Shown piece after piece: positions 1 to 5,621 of a stretch of DNA of 5,621 bases. Position 1 is the first letter of the stretch, and every line of letters begins with the position of its first letter. Position numbers and translations under genes: made by a program. The DNA comes from Bacillota bacterium (GTDB lineage: Bacteria > Bacillota_I > Bacilli_A > Acholeplasmatales > Acholeplasmataceae), in assembly GCA_027620815.1 (NCBI GenBank), contig JAQCDH010000049.1, positions 1-5,621 on the forward strand, read 5' to 3'. The notes under the pieces are model-generated. The model searched no databases. It saw only the letters and a program-made list of their open reading frames with translations, and was not told the DNA's origin.

Positions 1-796
1 CCATAGAATCTTTAATGAATTTTTTTTTCAATTCTTGAGGAGATAATTTTAACTCTTCTCCGCTTTCCATATCAACAAATTTATAAGGTCTATTTTTATA
101 ATTAAATTCTAACTCCTTAGATTTGTCTATTACATAAAACAATATTACTTCATGTTTGTTGAATTTTAGGTGCTGCAGTGCTGAAAAAAGTTGGTCTGAT
201 TTTTCTGAATTATCCATCATATCACTAAATAAAATCACTAAAGAACGTTGATGAATTTGGTCAGCTATTTGATGCAAGGATTCTGCAACTCTTGATGATT
301 GGGGCTCAACTGAATGCTTTAAGCTTTGATCTAACTGGTGCAACAAAAACTGGTGATGTTTTGTACTGGTCTTTTCTGGGGTATGCAAAAATACCTTATC
401 TGAAAACAGACTTAAGCCTACGGCATCTCTTTGTCTTTTTAGCATATTCATGATTGAGGCTGCACTAAGTACTGAGAAGAAAAGTTTGTTGGGTTGTTCA
501 TAGCTTACATTTAAAGGTGTTGGAAAATACATTGAGGGAGACTGATCTATGACTATTCTACATCTTAAATTTGTTTCTTCTTCAAATCGTTTCACAAAGT
601 ACTTATCTGTACGTGCATATAGCTTCCAATCAATATGTCGCGTACTTTCACCAGAGTTATATAAGCGGTGTTCGGCAAATTCAACTGAGAATCCATGAAA
701 TGGACTCTTATGCAAACCTGTTATAAATCCTTCAACAACTTGTTTTGCAAGTAACTCTAAGTGATCAAATTTATGGATAATTTCGTCTTGTATCAT
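1..796 (-). CDS. DUF58 domain protein with vWA-like fold (3' end missing at window edge)
   Basis: This open frame runs from ATG at 796 to the left edge without a stop: 265 codons visible, C-terminus outside the window. A TGA lies directly upstream of the ATG (799-797), so no longer start exists. The DUF58 signature is clear: a GFSVEFAEHRLYNSGES segment at residues 35-51, then RHIDWKLYAR (53-62) and KRFEEE (69-74). A von Willebrand A-like core follows, with a MIDAS-type DxSxS motif, DQSPS (84-88), after the strand RIVI, and a second acidic strand end, VILFSDMMD (187-195, Asp192). I see no signal peptide or membrane segment, so it is probably cytosolic. DUF58 proteins often neighbour MoxR-type AAA ATPases, but none is visible here; the neighbour is trxA. 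The biochemical role is unknown. The closest relatives I recall are flavobacterial proteins of about 290 residues, so perhaps 25-35 codons are missing. Family assignment is firm; function is not. Confidence 0.88.
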   Translation of the reverse strand, partial: MIQDEIIHKFDHLELLAKQVVEGFITGLHKSPFHGFSVEFAEHRLYNSGESTRHIDWKLYARTDKYFVKRFEEETNLRCRIVIDQSPSMYFPTPLNVSYEQPNKLFFSVLSAASIMNMLKRQRDAVGLSLFSDKVFLHTPEKTSTKHHQFLLHQLDQSLKHSVEPQSSRVAESLHQIADQIHQRSLVILFSDMMDNSEKSDQLFSALQHLKFNKHEVILFYVIDKSKELEFNYKNRPYKFVDMESGEELKLSPQELKKKFIKDSM

Positions 797-798
797 TC

Positions 799-823
799 AA
801 AAAAAAAGGGCTTAAAAGCCCTT
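799..823 (-). terminator. Intrinsic terminator after trxA
   Basis: On the minus strand, 22 bases past the trxA stop, there is an 8-bp perfect inverted repeat (arms 816-823 and 806-813, AAGGGCTT pairing with AAGCCCTT, two bases between them; a four-base or larger loop is more realistic). It is followed by an uninterrupted run of nine T, shown as A799-A807 on the plus strand. Part of the T-run pairs in the full 8-bp stem. The plus strand has no T-run after the stem, so the terminator works in one direction only. It closes the dnaE-trxA transcription unit but lies only 2 bases upstream of the ATG of the DUF58 gene. Confidence 0.85.
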
Positions 824-844
824 CAATTAATTATTGTTAGACAG

Positions 845-1162
845 TTATAACTGTGCGTCTAATTTTTCAGCTAAAACATTTTTAGGTACAGCTCCAATAA
901 CCTTGTCAACGATTTGGCCATTTTTGAAAATAAGTAAAGCTGGAATGTTTCTAATACCGTATTCAGAAGGCACAGCAGAATTATCATCAACATTAACTTT
1001 TCCTACTATGGCTTTTCCTTCATAATCGTGGGATAACTCATCAACTATTGGGCCGACCATTCTACATGGACCACACCAAGTTGCCCAAAAGTCAACCAAA
1101 ACGGGTTTATCTGATTCTAATACTATTTCTTTGAAGTTTGCGTCTGTAATTTCTAATGCCAT
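845..1162 (-). CDS. trxA: Thioredoxin
   Basis: The gene encodes a 105-residue single-domain thioredoxin, a cytosolic dithiol-disulfide oxidoreductase that reduces protein disulfides and is recycled by thioredoxin reductase. Length is close to E. coli TrxA (108). The active site WCGPC is at residues 29-33 (Cys30 and Cys33), within FWATWCGPCRMVGP. The buried acid ahead of it is Asp24, Pro38 follows the active-site helix, and the cis-proline is Pro74 in GIRNIPALLIFKNG (69-82). The residue after the cis-proline is Ala, where E. coli TrxA has Thr; this is a mild variation and all catalytic residues are present. No signal peptide is seen, which argues against a periplasmic TlpA/ResA-type protein. 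The start ATG at 1162 gives the expected family N-terminus (MALEITDANF). The leader is AT-rich without a Shine-Dalgarno sequence, as is usual in Bacteroidota. The gene lies 48 bp downstream of dnaE on the same strand and is followed by a strong terminator. Confidence 0.97.
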   Translation of the reverse strand: MALEITDANFKEIVLESDKPVLVDFWATWCGPCRMVGPIVDELSHDYEGKAIVGKVNVDDNSAVPSEYGIRNIPALLIFKNGQIVDKVIGAVPKNVLAEKLDAQL

Positions 1163-1197
1163 TTTTTTAGTAAATAATTATTATTTTAATGTTGATA

Positions 1198-1205
1198 CAA
1201 AATTA
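1198..1205 (-). promoter_or_regulatory. Probable trxA promoter, -7 box TAATTTTG
   Basis: The minus strand reads TAATTTTG, an exact match to the Bacteroidota housekeeping sigma -7 consensus TAnnTTTG. It starts 5 bases after the dnaE stop codon. Transcription would begin near 1190-1193, giving a leader of about 30 bases before the trxA ATG. No good TTG element is present at the -33 spacing, where the sequence is inside the end of dnaE, so the promoter is supported by one box only. In an AT-rich gap a chance match is possible. Confidence 0.42.
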
Positions 1206-1210
1206 CACAT

Positions 1211-4200
1211 TTAATTGATTTGAATTTCTAAAAATGGAATTTGTTTAAGAGCTAAAATATAATTTTGGTCTAAACTAATTTTGTATTTTTTAGAACGTAA
1301 AGGAACTTTATAACCTTGACTGAAATCGGTAATCATAAATTTTAGATTATGACGACCAGGATATTTTTCTGATAAAGAAATAATTTCGTCAACTAGTTGG
1401 TGGTTAAGCTCATCAACATCCAAATTTATATAAAGAGAGCGTAGGTTTTTTTCTTTAATTTCTGAAAGTAAATCTAAATTAACTAATTTTAATTCAAGCT
1501 CGTTTTCTTTTGACCATTTTCTTTCTTGAACACGGCATTGAGCAAATAGAAACCATCCTTCGGTCATGTAAGGTTTAAATTTGGGATAATCTTCGCCAAA
1601 CAAGAAAAATGTTGTTGAGTCGTGATAATCTTCTAAAGTTAATGTGCCAAAAGGCTTTCCGCCTTTAGTAAATCGATGTTCAACTTTACTGACCATTCCT
1701 GCCACCAAAACATCTTTTCCTTGAATTTGCTCTAATTCACTTAAATCAGAAAGCTTTAGGTTACAAAAGTTTTCTAACTCTAATTTATAATCATCGAGTG
1801 GATGTCCTGAAATATAAAACCCTACAACTTCTTTTTCTTTATTAAGCATTTCTAAAGTATTCCAAGGTTCAACATAAGGTATTTTTGGCTCTAACAAGAC
1901 TTCTTCGGAGCTTTCGCCAAACAAAGAAACTTGTGCAGAATCCAATACTTCTTGATGTTTTTGACCAAATTTCATAATCTTTTCAAGAAATATTGTTCCC
2001 GCTCCATCGTCAAAAAAATAGGTAGATCTGTGGTGATTAAAACTATCAAACCCACCTGCATAAACCAAACTTTCAAAAGCACGCTTATTGGCGGCTCTTA
2101 GGTCAATTCGTTTGGCCAAATTAAATATAGAGGTATAGTTTCCATTAGACTGACGTTCACTAACTATAGCATCAACAGCTGCTTCACCTACACCCTTAAC
2201 AGCTCCAAGCCCAAAACGTATTTGACCTTTTTTATTGACCGAAAACTTATAAAAACTTTCATTAACATCCGGACCTAAAACTTTAATTCCCATACGATTA
2301 CATTCTTCCATGTAAAAGGTTACCTTTTTAATGTCACTCATATTATGGGTTAAATATGCAGCCATATATTCTGCTGGAAAATGAGCCTTAAGATAAGCCG
2401 TTTGAAAAGCAATTAAAGCATAACAAGTAGAGTGAGATTTATTAAAAGCATAAGCAGCAAATGCTTCCCAATCTTTCCAAATTTTTTCGGCTATTTCAAC
2501 ATCATGACCTCGTTCTTGGCAACCGTCTAAAAACTTAGGTTTTAATTTTTCAAGAAGGGCAAATATCTTTTTACCCATTGCTTTTCTTAATACATCGGCA
2601 TCCCCTTTTGAAAATCCAGCTAATTCTTGCGATAAAAGCATCACTTGCTCTTGATAGACCGTTATTCCATAAGTGTCAGCTAATATATCTGACATTTCAG
2701 GCAAATCATAAAGTATATCTTCCTGTCCATGTTTTCTGGCAATAAAATTTGGAATATACTCCATAGGGCCAGGACGATACAAGGCATTCATTGCAATTAA
2801 ATCATCAAACTTATCGGGTTTTAGAGCTTTAAGATTTTTTTGCATACCCGGTGATTCAAACTGAAAAATTCCATTGGTATCGCCTCGTTGAAATAAGGCG
2901 TAAGTCAATTCATCATCTAATGGAATTTGATCAGGATCAATATCTTTACCATGAATATGTTTGATGATTTTACAACAATCTTTTATTATTGTTAAGTTTT
3001 TTAATCCTAAAAAATCCATTTTAAGCATTCCTGCCGATTCCACTACGCTATTATCAAATTGGGTGACTAATAGTTCGGCGTCTTTAGCTTTTCTTACAGG
3101 TACAAATTTTGATATATCGTCTGGTGTAATAATTACTCCACATGCATGAACGCCTGTATTTCTTAAAGAGCCTTCAAGTATTGTAGCCTGCTGAACTGTT
3201 TTGGATTTTAAATTATCCTCTTCAATAATTTTTTTAAATTCTTGGGCAATTTTATATTGTTCGCCGCTTAAATGTTCCTTAAGCTCTGCCTCATCGTAGT
3301 TAAACAGTTTGTTTAACTTAATATCTGGCATTTTTTTGGTCAATCCATCGGCTTCAGAAAGTGGTAAGTCTAACACTCGAGCTGTGTCTCTCAGAGATGA
3401 TTTGGCCGCCATTGTACCAAAAGTAATAATTTGAGCCACTTGATTTTGACCATATTTCTCTACTACCCATTCGATTATTTTATTACGTCCTTCATCATCA
3501 AAATCAATATCTATATCTGGTAAGGATACTCTATCTGGGTTTAAAAATCGCTCAAAAAGCAAATCGTATTTTATAGGATCAACATTTGTAATTCCTACAC
3601 AATAGGCTACAGCAGAACCAGCTGCTGACCCACGACCTGGGCCTACAGATACGCCCATTTTTCTGGCTTGATTGGTAAAGTCTTGAACAATTAAAAAGTA
3701 TCCTGGATATCCAGTATTAGCAATAGTTTTTAATTCAAAATCTAATCGTTCTTTAATTTCATCAGTAATGTCGGGGTATCTTTTTTTAGCTCCTTGATAA
3801 GTAAGGTGTCTTAAATAAGCGTTTTCGCCACGTTTCCCACCGTCTTGCTGGTCTTCATCAACTTTAAACTCTAATGGAATATCAAATGCTGGTAATAGTA
3901 CTTCTCTTTTAAGTTGGTAGCTTTCTATTTTTTCAAGTATTTCAGAAATATTAACGATAGATTCTGGAATGTCAGCAAATAAAGATTTCATCTCTTGTTG
4001 AGATTTAAAGTAATATTCTTGATTGGAAAAGCCGTTCCTATAACCACGTCCTTTTCCTATTGGTGTAGATTGTAGTTCGGCATCTTTCACGCACAATAAA
4101 ATATCATGGGCATTTGCATCACTTTTGTTTAAATAATGAGAATTATTTGCTGCTATAAGCTTAACCTGATGCTTTTTGGCTAATCGAATCAAAGTATTAT

Positions 4201-5563
4201 TAACACGATCTTCTTCCTCTAAACCATGTCGAACCAACTCAATGTAAAAATCATTCCCAAATTCTTTCTTCCACCATAAAAGTGCTTCCTCTGCTTGTTT
4301 TTCACCAACTGTTAGAATGAGATCTGATAACTCACCCTTAAGGCCTCCACTTATCACTATTAAATCTTCCTTATATTGACTAACGATTTGTTTATCTATT
4401 CGAGGTATATAATAAAATCCATCGGTATGAGCAATGGAACTCATTTTAGCTAAATTGTGGTATCCATTTTTATTTTTAGCTAAAAAGACCATTGCTCTGC
4501 CATTATCTTTGGTGCTTTGGTCATTAAGATTTCTACAAATAGAAATTTCACAACCTATTATTCCTTTTATCACTAATTCTTTAAAATCCTGTTCATTGCT
4601 CAAGTTTTTGTTATGCTCAATGATCTCCTTATTAGCAGGGTGTTGAAATATAGCGTTGATAAAATGAAATGCACCATAAAGATTTGCATAGTCTGTTAGT
4701 GCTACAGCAGGCATATCAAATTCTATAGCCTTATCAACTAGTGATTCAATTTTTGTAGTAGATTGTAGTACAGAGTATTGAGTATGGTTGTGTAAATGAA
4801 CAAAAGGATATTGAGTAAGATCAATATCGTTAGGCACTTCAACTTCTTCTAAAAAACTTTCATTTTTATATTGCAGACTTAGTTCTTTTAAATTCTGATG
4901 ATTAAGTCCTATCAAGCTTATAGTTTGAGGGTTTTCCTTCTTAAAATTAGACAAATAATCCTCGTCTTGATGAAGTTCTTTATTGGAAAAGTGTTCGTGT
5001 CGAATGAGTTCAAAAAAACATCTTGTGGTGGCTTCAACATCAGCCGTAGCATTATGTGCCTCTTGAAAATTATCTTGAAATAAGTGAAAATACAATTCTG
5101 AAAGGTTAGGAAATTTAAATTTACCACCTCTACCACCTTGCAATTGACATAATTGTGCTGTTTTTTCAGTACAAGTATCTAACACCTCTTTTTCAGTCCA
5201 ATTTGTACTTAATCCTAAACGATGAAATTCACAACCTAAGACTTTAATGTCGAAATCAACATTTTGTCCTACCAAAAAATGAGCTTTTGATAGCACACTT
5301 TCAAACTTTTTTAAAACCTCAAGAAGATCGTAACCTTTGTGTTGAGCTAATGCAGTTGAAATACCATGAATTTTTTCTACTTCAAAAGGTATATCGAAAC
5401 CAGCAGGACGTATTAAAAAATCGTTTTGTTCAATTAATTGTCCCATACCATCATGCAATTGCCAAGCTATTTGGACACAACGTGGCCAGTTGTTGGTATC
5501 ACTGATAGGTGCCTTCCATGATCTAGGAAGACCGGTGGTTTCGGTATCAAATATGAGGTACAC
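1211..5563 (-). CDS. dnaE: DNA polymerase III alpha subunit with fused N-terminal DEDDh exonuclease
   Basis: This is the replicative DNA polymerase catalytic subunit, 1450 residues; E. coli DnaE is 1160, and the excess is mostly an N-terminal proofreading domain. Residues 1-190 form a DEDDh 3'-5' exonuclease: FDTET (Asp6, Glu8), QNVDFD (Asp105), HNATAD (His170, Asp175). A linker of about 60 residues leads to the PHP domain (253 to about 500), starting at HLHNHTQYS. The polymerase core has GPGRGSAAGS (641-650), the palm aspartates in PDIDIDF (Asp683, Asp685) and KMDFLGL (Asp850). Further on are a helix-hairpin-helix (FGLGAVKGVG, 1117-1126), a beta-clamp-binding motif QVSLF (1211-1215), an OB fold (about 1280-1365) and a C-terminal tail. 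All catalytic residues of both polymerase and exonuclease are present. The start is GTG: it encodes the first residue of MYLIFDTETTG, the N-terminus I recall for flavobacterial homologues, and an in-frame TAA at 5572-5570 rules out a longer start. No Shine-Dalgarno sequence is seen. Stop is TAA. Confidence 0.97.
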   Translation of the reverse strand: MYLIFDTETTGLPRSWKAPISDTNNWPRCVQIAWQLHDGMGQLIEQNDFLIRPAGFDIPFEVEKIHGISTALAQHKGYDLLEVLKKFESVLSKAHFLVGQNVDFDIKVLGCEFHRLGLSTNWTEKEVLDTCTEKTAQLCQLQGGRGGKFKFPNLSELYFHLFQDNFQEAHNATADVEATTRCFFELIRHEHFSNKELHQDEDYLSNFKKENPQTISLIGLNHQNLKELSLQYKNESFLEEVEVPNDIDLTQYPFVHLHNHTQYSVLQSTTKIESLVDKAIEFDMPAVALTDYANLYGAFHFINAIFQHPANKEIIEHNKNLSNEQDFKELVIKGIIGCEISICRNLNDQSTKDNGRAMVFLAKNKNGYHNLAKMSSIAHTDGFYYIPRIDKQIVSQYKEDLIVISGGLKGELSDLILTVGEKQAEEALLWWKKEFGNDFYIELVRHGLEEEDRVNNTLIRLAKKHQVKLIAANNSHYLNKSDANAHDILLCVKDAELQSTPIGKGRGYRNGFSNQEYYFKSQQEMKSLFADIPESIVNISEILEKIESYQLKREVLLPAFDIPLEFKVDEDQQDGGKRGENAYLRHLTYQGAKKRYPDITDEIKERLDFELKTIANTGYPGYFLIVQDFTNQARKMGVSVGPGRGSAAGSAVAYCVGITNVDPIKYDLLFERFLNPDRVSLPDIDIDFDDEGRNKIIEWVVEKYGQNQVAQIITFGTMAAKSSLRDTARVLDLPLSEADGLTKKMPDIKLNKLFNYDEAELKEHLSGEQYKIAQEFKKIIEEDNLKSKTVQQATILEGSLRNTGVHACGVIITPDDISKFVPVRKAKDAELLVTQFDNSVVESAGMLKMDFLGLKNLTIIKDCCKIIKHIHGKDIDPDQIPLDDELTYALFQRGDTNGIFQFESPGMQKNLKALKPDKFDDLIAMNALYRPGPMEYIPNFIARKHGQEDILYDLPEMSDILADTYGITVYQEQVMLLSQELAGFSKGDADVLRKAMGKKIFALLEKLKPKFLDGCQERGHDVEIAEKIWKDWEAFAAYAFNKSHSTCYALIAFQTAYLKAHFPAEYMAAYLTHNMSDIKKVTFYMEECNRMGIKVLGPDVNESFYKFSVNKKGQIRFGLGAVKGVGEAAVDAIVSERQSNGNYTSIFNLAKRIDLRAANKRAFESLVYAGGFDSFNHHRSTYFFDDGAGTIFLEKIMKFGQKHQEVLDSAQVSLFGESSEEVLLEPKIPYVEPWNTLEMLNKEKEVVGFYISGHPLDDYKLELENFCNLKLSDLSELEQIQGKDVLVAGMVSKVEHRFTKGGKPFGTLTLEDYHDSTTFFLFGEDYPKFKPYMTEGWFLFAQCRVQERKWSKENELELKLVNLDLLSEIKEKNLRSLYINLDVDELNHQLVDEIISLSEKYPGRHNLKFMITDFSQGYKVPLRSKKYKISLDQNYILALKQIPFLEIQIN

Positions 5564-5621
5564 TTTAATTTAAAATTAGTCAACGTAAAGTTAATCATAA
5601 AGCACACAAAAATGTTAATTG
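5564..5621 (-). promoter_or_regulatory. dnaE upstream leader with a weak promoter candidate
   Basis: These 58 bases upstream of dnaE are AT-rich and contain no gene that I can see. On the minus strand CATTTTTG at 5614-5607 differs from the Bacteroidota -7 consensus TAnnTTTG at one position; it would start RNA near 5601 with a leader of about 38 bases. Its -33 element would lie beyond the window, so it cannot be tested here. TAACTTTA (5593-5586) and TAATTTTA (5578-5571) are other one-mismatch matches, the second too close to the start to be useful. With three near matches in so few AT-rich bases, none is convincing. Confidence 0.2.

Noticed and set aside
834..1025. Plus-strand open frame of 63 codons opposite trxA
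   Set aside because: It is fully antisense to a clear thioredoxin gene and shows no recognisable motif; a shadow of the real coding strand.
1163..1185. AT-rich palindrome (AATAATTATT) in the trxA leader considered as an operator
   Set aside because: The short palindrome is all A/T and expected by chance in such a leader; no known binding site matches.
2961..3149. Plus-strand open frame of 62 codons opposite the dnaE palm region
   Set aside because: Antisense to conserved catalytic sequence around Asp850; no motif and no plausible initiation signals.
4434..4646. Plus-strand open frame of 70 codons with hydrophobic stretches, resembling a small membrane protein
   Set aside because: The hydrophobicity comes from reading the complement of Lys/Asn/Glu-rich PHP-domain codons; it is antisense to dnaE.
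4918..5136. Minus-strand 72-codon open frame in another reading frame inside dnaE
   Set aside because: It overlaps the conserved exonuclease and linker coding sequence and has a low-complexity composition without motifs.
4898..5505. Two further plus-strand open frames (4898-5083 and 5287-5505) opposite the exonuclease region
   Set aside because: Both are antisense to conserved DEDDh domain sequence and have no recognisable features.
845..5563. Idea that the adjacent thioredoxin is a polymerase processivity factor, as for phage T7 polymerase
   Set aside because: T7 polymerase is family A with a specific thioredoxin-binding loop; this DnaE is family C with its own clamp motif, and nothing in the sequence supports binding.

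Overview
The window is a compact, AT-rich stretch (roughly two thirds A+T by eye) from the chromosome of a Bacteroidota bacterium, most likely a member of the Flavobacteriia. The main reasons are a 1450-residue DNA polymerase III alpha subunit with a DEDDh 3'-5' exonuclease fused to its N-terminus, a dnaE-trxA-DUF58 gene order that I recall from flavobacteria, start sites without Shine-Dalgarno sequences, and an exact TAnnTTTG promoter box, the Bacteroidota -7 consensus. The lineage call rests on memory of these families, not on a search.

All three genes lie on the minus strand, so transcription runs from the right edge to the left. At 5564-5621 is a short AT-rich leader. dnaE fills 1211-5563 and starts with GTG. 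A 48-bp gap (1163-1210) carries a probable trxA promoter, followed by trxA (845-1162), which encodes a 105-residue thioredoxin. An intrinsic terminator sits at 799-823, and its U-tract ends 2 bases before the ATG of the last gene. That gene encodes a DUF58/von Willebrand A-like protein (796 to the left edge) and is cut off by the window boundary before its stop codon. No gap exceeds 60 bases. I found no RNA genes, mobile elements, repeats or CRISPR in the window.

dnaE is the replicative polymerase, with proofreading exonuclease, PHP, palm/fingers, helix-hairpin-helix, clamp-binding and OB-fold parts in one chain. trxA supplies dithiol reducing power, including for ribonucleotide reductase in well-studied bacteria, so a loose link to DNA synthesis is possible but unproven. 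The DUF58 protein has no established biochemical role. This is core housekeeping sequence rather than an accessory island. The most interesting signal is inside DnaE: an intact exonuclease active site has been added at the N-terminus while five of nine metal-ligand positions of the PHP domain appear to be lost. The second is a terminator that occupies the leader of the DUF58 gene.
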